Shown here one piece after another: positions 26,171 to 34,606 of a stretch of DNA of 64,000 bases. Source of the DNA: JAJDOD01 sp050299835 (lineage in GTDB: Bacteria > Pseudomonadota > Alphaproteobacteria > Rhodobacterales > Rhodobacteraceae). A program made the position numbers and the translations under genes. The notes beneath the pieces are model-generated. The model was not told the origin of the DNA and ran no database searches. It saw nothing but the letters and a program-made list of their open reading frames with translations. The stretch is taken from the NCBI GenBank assembly GCA_050299835.1, contig JBNKWP010000006.1:102141-166140 (forward strand), given 5' to 3'. Every line of letters begins with the position of its first letter. Positions within the stretch are counted from its first letter, which is position 1.

Positions 26171-27412
26171 CTATTCGGCGGCAACGGCAACATTTGGCAC
26201 CCGATTAATATCGTGGGCTTCTAGATGCCGTCTTACCGAAGCCCCAATCGCTCTTGCCAACTGCACTGGAACTGCGTTGCCTACTTGCATGTACTGGTTG
26301 CCGATACTGTTTCCGGCAAACCTGAACGTGTCTGGGAAACCTTGCAATCTTGCGGCTTCGCGAACAGTGATCGTCCGGTTCTCCGTAGGATGAATGTATG
26401 CCCCCCAATGAGGGTCGCATTTCGTCAGGATTGTTGAAGCGAAGCCTTCCTTGTGTAGGCGCCCATACCGCTTAGTGTGATCAGTAAGTTTTGCCCTACG
26501 CATTCCGGCTGGCAGCAGGTCCCTTGGCACGTCCCTCCAGTTTCCACCCTGTGGAACATGCACAACTCTGGCCAGGTTTACTTCGGTCAAGCGATGCCCG
26601 ACGTGATTGAAGATGACTCTGGCTCCGGCGCGTGCTTCCCTTTGATATTCCGACGTTGCTCGCGATTTGTTCCTCGGCATTTCTTGAGTTCCGGAATGGC
26701 CCTCCAAAGCGGGGAGGTCGCCGATGGCTTGCCACACTGTTACTGGCTGCTTCCTGGCGCCAGTCGGACGTGTCTTTGGATAACCGATATGAGAAAACCG
26801 GGGGGACCAATGTGTCGGTGCGGGAATCAACTCCTCGGATGGCCCAATCCGGCTGGCCACGATGAAAGCTCGGCGACGTACTTGAGGCGTCCCATATTCC
26901 TCGGCCGATAGCACCTTCACTGCCGGTCCATTGTAACCAAGATCTTTGAGACTTCTGGTGATCTCATCAACCACAGATCCACCGTCGATCGACAAAAGCC
27001 CCGGAACGTTTTCCATAACCAGTGTCTTTGGAAGCAGAGCAGCAACTATCTTAAGGTAGTGCTCAAAAAGCCGCGCTCGGTCATCGGTGGCCGAACGCTT
27101 ATGATTGTTGTGGCTGAAAGACTGACAAGGTGGGCCACCGATTAGGCAGTCCAGCTCACCAACGGAGACCTCAGCTTCGGCAAGCATGTGGTCCCCGCAG
27201 ACACTCGAGATTGGACCCTCAAAAAAAGACGCTTCAGGAAAATTTAACCGAAAAGTCGCTGATGCGCCGGCATCCATATCGTTGCCGCAGGCGATACTCC
27301 ATCCAGCCTGACGGAAGCCTATGGCGAGGCCGCCTGCGCCTGCAAACAGGTCAACGCATCGCCGCCCAGTGGACAGAGCTTCTTGCCTTCGGTGAAGCTT
27401 GAGTTCGGACAT
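26171..27412 (-). CDS. C5-cytosine DNA methyltransferase (Dcm family)
   Basis: 413 aa from ATG 27412 (an upstream frame to 27535 is AT-rich leader). All key motifs are present: I 'DLFAGAGGLAIGF', IV 'IGGPPCQSFS' with the catalytic Cys, VI 'VMENVPGLL', VIII 'PQVRRRAFIVAS', IX/X 'AARLQGFPDTF' and 'GNQYMQVGNAVP'. The variable target-recognition region lies at about 240-320. It methylates cytosine at C5 in a specific site, which cannot be read from the sequence. It stands divergent to the ParB-like/SNF2/GIY-YIG operon, the layout of a modification gene protecting against a neighbouring restriction activity. Confidence 0.9.
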   Translation of the reverse strand: MSELKLHRRQEALSTGRRCVDLFAGAGGLAIGFRQAGWSIACGNDMDAGASATFRLNFPEASFFEGPISSVCGDHMLAEAEVSVGELDCLIGGPPCQSFSHNNHKRSATDDRARLFEHYLKIVAALLPKTLVMENVPGLLSIDGGSVVDEITRSLKDLGYNGPAVKVLSAEEYGTPQVRRRAFIVASRIGPSEELIPAPTHWSPRFSHIGYPKTRPTGARKQPVTVWQAIGDLPALEGHSGTQEMPRNKSRATSEYQREARAGARVIFNHVGHRLTEVNLARVVHVPQGGNWRDVPRDLLPAGMRRAKLTDHTKRYGRLHKEGFASTILTKCDPHWGAYIHPTENRTITVREAARLQGFPDTFRFAGNSIGNQYMQVGNAVPVQLARAIGASVRRHLEAHDINRVPNVAVAAE

Positions 27413-27475
27413 GCTCGCTATGCTTTTTCGTTCTATATTTTTGGACTGACCCTGTCCTTGGCACAATATCTGGAG

Positions 27476-27650
27476 AAATGAACACTTGGAACAGAAAAGT
27501 GGGCGACATGACGCCGCCCACTTCCTCGTTTTCAAGTTGAATTCCGGATGTCACAGTGACATATAACCGTTTGCTAGAAGGCCGCAGCTGAGACATCCGG
27601 CTGCTTGCCACTTAGGGGCCGGTCGCGTTCGTCGCCGACCGGCCTTTTCC
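27476..27650 (+). ncRNA. Candidate structured RNA between methyltransferase and ParB-like gene
   Basis: A sigma70-like promoter TTGGAC-N17-CAATAT (27441-27469) would start a transcript near 27476. Downstream are hairpin 1 (AAGTGGGCG / CGCCCACTT, within 27495-27522), hairpin 2 with 9-bp arms CCGGATGTC (27544-27552) and GACATCCGG (27592-27600), and a terminator (27617-27648). No open frame or ribosome site explains it. Alternatively it is a long leader of the operon or two back-to-back terminators. The rest of the gap, 27651-27834, shows nothing firm. Confidence 0.35.
27617..27648 (+). terminator. Rho-independent terminator
   Basis: A 9-bp perfect stem GGCCGGTCG / CGACCGGCC with a short loop is followed directly by TTTT on the plus strand. 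It lies 187 bases before the ParB-like gene, with no plus-strand gene upstream in the gap, so it must end a non-coding transcript or insulate the operon. Confidence 0.7.
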
Positions 27651-27834
27651 ATTAGTCTCCCCGCGGACCACGTGGCTTTGGCGCGAGGCTATGCCCGTCT
27701 ATTCATCACACCTCCAGTCTGAGCGCAGGAGCGCCTGATGTGACGATTACCCGAATCCGAGCACCGCATCAAGCTTGATTTTGCTGTTTTGCATTGCTAA
27801 GTCTTGCTCAGGCAAGAATTGCAAGGATTTGGTG

Positions 27835-29079
27835 ATGGTTGAACAAGGCGAAAAACTCGAGAGCCTCCCAGGCGCTAAGGAGCGAGTCCTTTATGAAAAA
27901 ATAGGGAGTAAGGAGTGGGAGCTACGGGAGATGTCGCTCGACGTTCACAACGACGTTGCGCTTTGGGCAGACAATCCCCGATTGCAGACATCACTTATGG
28001 AGGGCTTCTCGTCAGAGGTTGAACTGGAGGAAGCTCTGCGCGCCTCTCCCGGATACGACGGTCTGCGGAAGTCAATTCAAGACATTGGCCAAATGCAGTC
28101 GATTTATGTTCAGCGCACAAACACAGGGAAGTACTTAGTCTTGGAAGGCGCGACCCGTGTGACCATTCTTCGTGAACTCGATCGAAAGTTTACCACAGGA
28201 AAAAGGGAAGGCGAATTCCGGCAAGTGCAGGCGAAGGTCCTTCCACAGAATTTCACCGAAAAGGATGTAGCGGTTCTACTTGCCGGCATCCATGTGCGTG
28301 GGACAGGTGTGCGCGCCTGGGGACGCTACATTGAGGCCAAATTCATCCATGAGACAGTAGAGGGACGACCGGGGCATCCTCCTCTGATGAACCAGGCGAC
28401 GCTGGCCGAGAACATGGGTAAGACTGGCTCTTGGGTTTCTCGACTAAAAGGTGCCTACGAGTTTGCTTTGAAATTTATTGAGCATGTTGACGGAGAGCCG
28501 AACCCGCAAAAGCTGGCAGCCGAAAAATTCAGCACTCTGGAAGAGCTTAGCAAGGCTCGGGTGATAGGTCCGCAATTGCGTGATTTTGATAACGAGGCGT
28601 ATGATGAGCTGCGCGAAGAAGTGTTTGATATGGTTCAAAATGACGTTTTCAAAGAGTATCGTGATGCGCGATTTTTAAAAGAGTTTCACGATGATCCGGA
28701 CGCATGGGCGCAACTGAAATCTGGCGAAAAACATGTGGCCAACAAATTGGCTCAACGGACCCAGGACAAAAGCAGTCATCCAAAAGCAAAAATTTCCGCC
28801 ATGCCACAGTTGGTCCGACGGGCACTCGACCGAGGGGAAGATGGATTTGATGACGAAGATATCGCCAACCTGCAACAGACCATCGATCTGATTGAAGATA
28901 TGGTTCACGACGGGGTTCATCCCTACCGCCTCGCGCTCAAGAAGGCCACGAGGACCTTGAACAAGGCCAGCAGGGCCGATGTGTTAGACCTTCACCCGGC
29001 GGAAATCCAGGAATTTCGCGAGGCATATGAGTACTTTGACGGACTTGTAGGACAGCATACTCAACATGGAGGGGCTTGA
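27835..29079 (+). CDS. ParB-like protein of a putative defence cassette
   Basis: 414 aa. ATG 27835 has AAGGA 7 bases upstream. Residues about 40-140 resemble the ParB/sulfiredoxin-fold domain ('ADNPRL', 'LRKSIQDIGQMQSIYVQRTN', 'YLVLEGATRVTILREL'). A ParB/KorB-type HTH follows ('NQATLAENMGKTGSWVSRLK'). The C-terminal third is helical and acidic. There is no ParA partner, so plasmid partition is unlikely. ParB-fold proteins can act as site-specific DNA binders, CTP switches or nucleases. It overlaps the SNF2 gene by 14 bases, indicating tight coupling. Confidence 0.7.
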   Translation: MVEQGEKLESLPGAKERVLYEKIGSKEWELREMSLDVHNDVALWADNPRLQTSLMEGFSSEVELEEALRASPGYDGLRKSIQDIGQMQSIYVQRTNTGKYLVLEGATRVTILRELDRKFTTGKREGEFRQVQAKVLPQNFTEKDVAVLLAGIHVRGTGVRAWGRYIEAKFIHETVEGRPGHPPLMNQATLAENMGKTGSWVSRLKGAYEFALKFIEHVDGEPNPQKLAAEKFSTLEELSKARVIGPQLRDFDNEAYDELREEVFDMVQNDVFKEYRDARFLKEFHDDPDAWAQLKSGEKHVANKLAQRTQDKSSHPKAKISAMPQLVRRALDRGEDGFDDEDIANLQQTIDLIEDMVHDGVHPYRLALKKATRTLNKASRADVLDLHPAEIQEFREAYEYFDGLVGQHTQHGGA

Positions 29080-30475
29080 ATTGGGCTTCGAGCTTCTTAA
29101 CCATCAAGCGGAGGGTGTGGACTTTCTTACTGAACGAGGAGTGGGGCTGCTAGCTTTTGAGCAAGGTCTGGGCAAAACCTTTGTCGCAATTGAAGCCTTC
29201 AACCGGCTTCTGGCCTCAGGTCAAGCAGAGAAGATGCTTGTGATTTGTCCGAATTCGCTTAAGCGCAATTGGGTGGCCGAATTTGAAAAATTCGCTCCGG
29301 AGATCTCGGTCGATGTAGCGGAGGGTAACCCAAGGCGGCGGCGAACGACCTTTCGTGAGTCTATGGCCACTGTGATTATTACTAGCTATGAGACGGCCCG
29401 CGCCGAAACAACTTCTCTGCTTGCTTTGGCTCAACGCCAACGAACGGCTTTGGTACTCGACGAATCCCACGCTGCAAAGAACTGGAAGTCGCAGACCTCG
29501 GCCGCTGCGCGTGCTGTCGCCCCACACTGTCAATTCCGATGGTTGCTTTCCGGAACGCCAGTTACGAACACAGCAACCGACCTCTTTACCCAGGTAGAAA
29601 TCATCGAACCTGGACAAGGTTTGCTGGGTTCACTTGAAGCCTTTAAGGCGCGCCTAGAGGACGACCCAACCGCTACCTTTGCCCACTCCGTCATAGAACG
29701 TCTGGTCCTGCGTCGTACGAAAGAGCAATGCCTAGACCTTCCTGATAAATCTTTTGTCGATGTCCGCGTAGAACTTCCTTTCTGGCAACGTCGCCTCTAC
29801 GACGAAATGCGGGATGAGATGGTTTGCGAAATCGAGGCCATGGATGGAGAACAGTACCGCGCATACGCTTCGACTGCTCTCGCGAAGCTCACACGACTTA
29901 TACAACTTGCCTGCAATCCGTCACTCATTTTTCCTGAGACAACAGGGTCCCCTGCGAAATTCGACTCGCTCAACGGAATTGTCGAAGACATCCTTTCTGT
30001 CCCTAACCGCAAGGTCATTATTTGGTCCAACTATATTCGGACAATTGAAACGCTTCTGGACCGCATGCCCGGCTCAGTTGCAATCTACGGCGGCACGCCG
30101 ACTTCCGATCGTCAAGAGATCGCGGCAAGTTTCCAAAGTGACCCGGAAGTTCGAGTCTTGATTGCTAACCCGGCCGCCGCTGGGACGGGCTTCACCCTCA
30201 CGGCCGCAAGCTACACAATCTATGAGTCCCTTTCTTGGCGGTACGATCACTACGCTCAAAGTCAGGATCGAAACCATCGCATCGGTCAGACTCAGCCCGT
30301 TACTTATCTCAGGTTGATCGCTGCAGACACGATCGAAGAAGCCATCGTCTCTGCATTGGAAAGGAAGTCTGCTCTCGCCCGCAGTCTTCTAGGCGATGAA
30401 GGAGCTGGAGAAGCCGTTACGCAGCTTACACAAGTCCAGATGTGTGAACTGCTAAAGTCGAACCGGCTTCCATAG
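29066..30475 (+). CDS. SNF2-family helicase/translocase
   Basis: 469 aa, essentially the bare two-lobed SNF2 core. Walker A is 'LAFEQGLGKT' (about residue 30-39), DEAH-box variant 'LVLDESHAAKN', motif III 'LLSGTPVTN', and the SNF2 motif VI 'QSQDRNHRIGQ' with the arginine finger. It would translocate on double-stranded DNA using ATP. It begins inside the ParB-like gene and is followed by a GIY-YIG gene, an arrangement suggesting an ATP-driven restriction complex. Confidence 0.85.
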   Translation: MEGLELGFELLNHQAEGVDFLTERGVGLLAFEQGLGKTFVAIEAFNRLLASGQAEKMLVICPNSLKRNWVAEFEKFAPEISVDVAEGNPRRRRTTFRESMATVIITSYETARAETTSLLALAQRQRTALVLDESHAAKNWKSQTSAAARAVAPHCQFRWLLSGTPVTNTATDLFTQVEIIEPGQGLLGSLEAFKARLEDDPTATFAHSVIERLVLRRTKEQCLDLPDKSFVDVRVELPFWQRRLYDEMRDEMVCEIEAMDGEQYRAYASTALAKLTRLIQLACNPSLIFPETTGSPAKFDSLNGIVEDILSVPNRKVIIWSNYIRTIETLLDRMPGSVAIYGGTPTSDRQEIAASFQSDPEVRVLIANPAAAGTGFTLTAASYTIYESLSWRYDHYAQSQDRNHRIGQTQPVTYLRLIAADTIEEAIVSALERKSALARSLLGDEGAGEAVTQLTQVQMCELLKSNRLP

Positions 30476-30500
30476 GAAAAGCATCGGTGCAAGGAGTCTT

Positions 30501-31385
30501 GTGCGAGGATCATATGTTCAAAATTATCTGGAACACATGAGGATTTTCATTATCCGCGCCTCGGGCTTCAATCCGGAATATTGGCCTGCAATTGCGTTTC
30601 GTTTGGAAAGCGATCGGGACAAGCTACTTAAAGAATCTTCGCCCGGTGACCGCATCGCTTTCGTTGGCACACTCCGGAAGCCGACGCCCGCGAGCATGCG
30701 TGGCAGGCTGTTGGGAATGGCGGAGATTGGCCGCATTCCGGTCGACTATGCGGACATCGTTGGTGAACCTGTTAGTGACGCAACCGACTATTATATATCT
30801 GGCCAGCATCACGGGCAAAAAGCCATTCCCATGGTTCGAGCCTGGAGTTTTACGCGGCCTCCGATGCTTCTCGATGTGCTGGAACAACAGTTACCCTATC
30901 ACGCCACCTCGCAGGCAGTTGCACTTTCCCAATCCGACGCGGTAGCAGTTCTTAAATTGGACGCTGTACAGGTTACCATGCCCGACTCGGTCTCCATACA
31001 CAAAGCGCTGCTCCATCGTTGCTTGGGAGTAGGAAAGCCGACAACTGGACCAAAACCCATTTCGTGGATCCGAGAGGCAAGCCGAGACTCGGGCAGGGAA
31101 TCATTCACTTATGTATTTCGGTTTGGTTGCACCAATGTTTGGAAAATTGGACACGCCATCAATGTCACTGACAGGTTGAAGCAGGTGAATTGTCACATCC
31201 CATCTGAAGTAGTGCCTTCGCGATGGCGAGAGCATTTACGACACCGTTGGGACAGTGAGATCGCAGCATACGAAATGGAGCAACGCGTCTTAAATACGCT
31301 TACCCCTCATCGCACGGAGGGTGAAAGGGTCAAGTGCATGGAGCCTCAGTTGCGCTCTGCATGGCAGTTGGGGATCGAAGCATAA
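30501..31385 (+). CDS. GIY-YIG / T5orf172-like nuclease of the cassette
   Basis: 294 aa from GTG 30501, preceded by AAGGAG at 30491; ATG 30537 is an alternative. The N-terminal 150 residues are of unknown fold. The C-terminal part shows a T5orf172-type GIY-YIG domain: 'FTYVFRFGCTNVWKIGHA', Arg in 'VTDRLKQVN', Glu in 'AAYEMEQRVLNTL', and 'HRTEGERVKC'. This would be the DNA-cutting subunit. It is the last gene before the island boundary at 31488. No part of 31386-31487 encodes a gene. Confidence 0.7.
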   Translation: MRGSYVQNYLEHMRIFIIRASGFNPEYWPAIAFRLESDRDKLLKESSPGDRIAFVGTLRKPTPASMRGRLLGMAEIGRIPVDYADIVGEPVSDATDYYISGQHHGQKAIPMVRAWSFTRPPMLLDVLEQQLPYHATSQAVALSQSDAVAVLKLDAVQVTMPDSVSIHKALLHRCLGVGKPTTGPKPISWIREASRDSGRESFTYVFRFGCTNVWKIGHAINVTDRLKQVNCHIPSEVVPSRWREHLRHRWDSEIAAYEMEQRVLNTLTPHRTEGERVKCMEPQLRSAWQLGIEA

Positions 31386-31487
31386 GAGCTCCACGACGTG
31401 ATGCCCGATCCCAATTGGGTATCGCGAACGAAGCATAAAATTGCCGCGCCACCACGGATCTATAAATGCTTGTTTTTACTGAGTTTT

Positions 31488-31533
31488 TTGGCTCCGGCGG
31501 TAGGGATCGAACCTACGACCAATTGATTAACAG
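31488..31533. repeat. att copy between islands 2 and 3 (tRNA-Asn 3' half)
   Basis: 46 bp identical to 16183-16228 and 48164-48209. It marks the right end of island 2 and left end of island 3. The 254 bases from here to the integrase hold no gene except the arm-like repeats listed separately. Confidence 0.9.
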
Positions 31534-31640
31534 TGGATTTCTTTCGACACGCCCCATTGCATTTGGGTGCATAAATCCCCATAAAAGCAATGGGATGGCC
31601 GTCGTCTTATACTTCCACATGCACCCAGATGTGTAAGTGG

Positions 31641-31672
31641 GTGAGACCCCGGTGAGACCCCAGACGAGACCC
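31641..31672. repeat. GTGAGACCCC repeats at left end of island 3
   Basis: GTGAGACCCC at 31641-31650 and 31652-31661, plus CGAGACCC at 31665-31672. Matching TGAGACCCA copies occur at the right end (48080-48088, 48091-48099). Placement at both ends fits arm-type integrase sites (inferred). Confidence 0.55.
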
Positions 31673-31787
31673 GGCGGATCAGCTGCCCGCCTCGACCTAG
31701 CCAGAAGAAGAGAGATCAGCACCATGCATTACCCATACTCGGCTCCCGCACGACCTCGACGTGCCCGGCTCTATCAGGAGAGCCTCA

Positions 31788-33062
31788 ATGCCTAAACTCA
31801 ACCCCACCATGATCGCAAAGCTTGCCCCGGAGGGCGGTAAGGAACGGACTGTCTCGGATAGCGAAAGCCCGCTGGCTGTCCGGGTCCGTGCGTCAGGCGA
31901 GCTGACCTACGTCGTCCGCTTCCGCCTGCCGGGCGAAAAGAACCAGAAGCGGATCACTCTTGGTCCGGTAAAAAGCATGTCATTGGTCCATGCCCGTGAA
32001 GCCGCCCGCGAGTACAAGTCCGCCGCTGTTCAGGGTATCGACCTGAAAGCCGAGGCGAGCCGCAAAGCAAAAGCGGAGACCGTGGACGACATCGCTGCCG
32101 AGTGGCTGGAACAGCAGGTCAGCGGCCTGTCTCAGTCCAGAGCGATCACGGCCTACTACCGGAAGGATGTCGCCCCAGCCATCGGCAAGATGAAAGTCGC
32201 TGACGTCCGCCGCGTGGACGTTCTGAAGCTGGTCGAGAAGAAAGCCGCGACCGCACCCCGGGCGGCGGCGCAGGTCCTGATCTACACCCGTCAGTTGCTG
32301 GAGTTTGCGGCCAACCGCGACCTGATCCCAGCTAACCCTGCTGCGGGCCTCAAGCCAAGTGCGATCACAGTCGCCGGTAAGAAGACCCCGCTCGCCCCTC
32401 GCGCGAAGGAGCGGGTTCTCGACGCTGACGAGCTGAAGCGCTTCTGGTCCTACGGCGGCGAGGGCATGACCACCCAAATGCAGCTGCTGTTGAAGCTGAT
32501 CTGTGTCACTGGTCAACGACCGGGCGAAGTCCGTAAGATTCATGAGGATGACATCGAGGGTCGGTGGTGGACGGTCCCAGCAAAGGACAGGGGCAAGACC
32601 AATACGCCCAACGAGGTCTACCTGACCGATACGGCCATGGCCCTTCTGACCGAAGCGCGCGCCGAGCTGGAGCGGCTCAGGGAGCGCCGCAACGCGCCTC
32701 GCTCGGGCTACATCTTCGAGAGTGGCACCGGCAAGCCCCCGGGCCGCGAGGCCGCCCCGCAGGCGGTCAAGCGGTCTGCCAAGGCTCTGGGCATGAAGAC
32801 CGAAGAGCTGGGCTACTGGACGCCCCACGACCTCCGCCGGACCATGCGCACCGGGCTGGCAGATGCGGGGGTCAGCGACGAGGTCGCAGAGGTCGTCGTC
32901 GGGCACGTCAAGCAGGGCGTCACCGGGGTCTACAACCGCTCGAAGTATCTGCCCCGGCGGAAGGCCGCTCTGGAGGCGTGGGAGCGCCGCCTGCTGGCTG
33001 TCATCGAGGGCAGGGACCCTGACATTCGTGAAGGTAATGTGGTAGCGCTTGAGAGCGCCTGA
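31788..33062 (+). CDS. int: Tyrosine integrase of island 3 (P4-like, intact)
   Basis: 424 aa, normal length. AGGAG lies 7 bases before ATG 31788. The N-terminal DUF4102-like arm domain ('PLAVRVRASGELTYVVRFRL'), a core-binding domain (about 95-200), and a catalytic domain follow with Arg in 'CVTGQRPGEV', 'HDLRRTMRTG', His in 'VVVGHVKQG' and Tyr in 'VYNRSKYLPR'. It should recombine the tRNA-Asn 3' end with the element's att site. It reads away from the att copy at 31488, the same orientation as the two defective integrases in islands 1 and 2. Confidence 0.9.
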   Translation: MPKLNPTMIAKLAPEGGKERTVSDSESPLAVRVRASGELTYVVRFRLPGEKNQKRITLGPVKSMSLVHAREAAREYKSAAVQGIDLKAEASRKAKAETVDDIAAEWLEQQVSGLSQSRAITAYYRKDVAPAIGKMKVADVRRVDVLKLVEKKAATAPRAAAQVLIYTRQLLEFAANRDLIPANPAAGLKPSAITVAGKKTPLAPRAKERVLDADELKRFWSYGGEGMTTQMQLLLKLICVTGQRPGEVRKIHEDDIEGRWWTVPAKDRGKTNTPNEVYLTDTAMALLTEARAELERLRERRNAPRSGYIFESGTGKPPGREAAPQAVKRSAKALGMKTEELGYWTPHDLRRTMRTGLADAGVSDEVAEVVVGHVKQGVTGVYNRSKYLPRRKAALEAWERRLLAVIEGRDPDIREGNVVALESA

Positions 33063-33074
33063 AAGGAGTTCAAG

Positions 33075-33308
33075 GTGGAACTCAGCGAAGATGAAAGCAA
33101 GCGGCTGGACAGTGCGATTTCCGCTGTCCTGACTGCTGCATCGGACCAAGCTCCGTCGGCCCTGTGGAACACGCGCGAGAACCTGCTTGGTATGCGTCAG
33201 ACGAGCCGTATCGAGTGGGAAAGGCTTCTTGGCGACCTTGGTCGAATGCGTCACCCCTCGGGAGGGCGACTTCTCGACGTCCTGATCGACATCGTGGAAA
33301 AGCCTTAG
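33075..33308 (+). CDS. Small acidic protein downstream of integrase
   Basis: 77 aa. GTG 33075 is preceded by AAAGGAG at about 33061. It is helical with 'ESKRLDSAISAVLTAASDQA' and no known domain. Close spacing to the integrase (12 bases) suggests co-transcription; an excisionase role is possible but no HTH is visible. Confidence 0.5.
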   Translation: MELSEDESKRLDSAISAVLTAASDQAPSALWNTRENLLGMRQTSRIEWERLLGDLGRMRHPSGGRLLDVLIDIVEKP

Positions 33309-33325
33309 CGGCATTGACTGGTCGG

Positions 33326-33619
33326 CTACTTCAGGATTTCGTCGCAGTATTGATGTCCGGGTTCCAAGATCGAGACCTGAGCTATCTCCCTTAGCCCAGA
33401 CGGCTCATTGGGAATGCCCGATCTGGTTTGCCCGATCATCCGAGAAACTCTGACGTAGCCAAAAGCCTCAGCCTCTTCGATCCCGGAAAGAAACTCGTAG
33501 GGATCAAGCTCTTCAGTGTAGTCGTGGACGATGAGTTCTTCGAGGCCGATGCCGAGCATCTTCTCGCCGACGACGTCCCTAATAGCCATCACGACCCTGC
33601 CTGCCGCTTCAGAAACCAT
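33326..33619 (-). CDS. Hypothetical protein
   Basis: 97 aa. ATG 33619 is chosen for its AAGGGG site 6 bases upstream (an ATG at 33655 is also in frame). Acidic, with 'LEELIVHDYTEELDPYEFLS'. No family recognised. Convergent with the preceding gene. Confidence 0.5.
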   Translation of the reverse strand: MVSEAAGRVVMAIRDVVGEKMLGIGLEELIVHDYTEELDPYEFLSGIEEAEAFGYVRVSRMIGQTRSGIPNEPSGLREIAQVSILEPGHQYCDEILK

Positions 33620-33742
33620 CTCATACCCCTTCAGAGTGCTGTGAGTTGCTAACACACAGCGCTGTGCTCATAAACTGTCTGCAACATGCCGCCATGAGGA
33701 AGGCGCGTGATCACAGCACCGATAGGCGACCGAAGGCCCGCA

Positions 33743-34606
33743 ATGCCGGAAGAGAGAACCGAACTAGACCTGACCGCAATATCCGATCTTGTCGGAACTG
33801 ACCTAATCAATCTGTTGTTTGAGAAGGCTCCCAGAAAGGTCGCATCCCGAATTGGCAAAGCGATTGACCACTACAACAAAGCCCTGCGGCTGGCTGGTGT
33901 GGACGACGAAATGGGTGCCATTCGACTAATCGCAGCGGAAGAAGAACTGGTCGTCGCCATTTTCGAGTGGCTCAAGCTCAAGGCAGATCAATTTCCCGAA
34001 CACCGGGACTTCGTTCGGCGCTTCAAAAATCACCAAGTCAAACTGGCATTCTACCCAGTGCTCAGCCAGTTCAGATTCATCCTCGCCGATATGGCTGATG
34101 GTTTCGTTCCAGAAGGTCTGGAGGGTGCTGCAAACTGGAGCGCGGCGGTGGTCTGCCAAGACGATCACGTGGACCTGTCGATCCGAGACAACGCAGGGGA
34201 CGAAATCATCCGCGTGAACCCATTCTCGATTGTCGTGTCCCGAGACGACCTCAGCCACGACGAAGTGGTGGACGAAATGCACCGCGACTTTGCGCGCGAA
34301 GTCGAAAGGCAGCACGGAACATCTGTCCGAGAGTTTGTCACCGTTAGGTCGGACTTTCGCAACAAGCTGCTGTATGCGGAGGACGGTGGCGCTTGGCTTA
34401 TGGGCGAAACGCTTGATGAACTGCTAGATGCAACCTTCAGGACAACCCTTCGTGATCTGATCTGGGTGCTGGGCGCGCTGATCTGCAACGAGCCTATTAG
34501 CCCCAACTTTGGTTTGGTCGCGCAGTTCGTGTCTCTCTACCGGCGCGTGTTGGCAGAAGCCGTCGATGCGCGGCTGGCGGCTATACCAGAGGAAGCATCT
34601 TCCTAA
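33743..34606 (+). CDS. Hypothetical protein paired with a convergent ATPase gene
   Basis: 287 aa from ATG 33743 (GTG 33707 with GAGGAAGG is an alternative). Mostly helical with an acidic central segment ('DDHVDLSIRDNAGDEIIRV'). No motif or membrane segment identified. Its 3' end overlaps the 3' end of the minus-strand ATPase gene by 26 bases. It lies in the variable cargo zone after the integrase. Confidence 0.55.
   Translation: MPEERTELDLTAISDLVGTDLINLLFEKAPRKVASRIGKAIDHYNKALRLAGVDDEMGAIRLIAAEEELVVAIFEWLKLKADQFPEHRDFVRRFKNHQVKLAFYPVLSQFRFILADMADGFVPEGLEGAANWSAAVVCQDDHVDLSIRDNAGDEIIRVNPFSIVVSRDDLSHDEVVDEMHRDFAREVERQHGTSVREFVTVRSDFRNKLLYAEDGGAWLMGETLDELLDATFRTTLRDLIWVLGALICNEPISPNFGLVAQFVSLYRRVLAEAVDARLAAIPEEASS

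Noticed and set aside
27413..27834. Retron or diversity-generating RNA at the structured gap
   Set aside because: No reverse transcriptase gene is visible anywhere in the window.
27835..29079. Plasmid partition ParB
   Set aside because: No ParA gene or parS-like repeats nearby; coupling is with SNF2 and nuclease genes.
26171..31385. DISARM or classical Dnd/BREX system
   Set aside because: No DrmA, DrmB or phospholipase-D gene, no DndCDE and no BREX genes; only the methyltransferase and SNF2 protein are shared in kind with DISARM.
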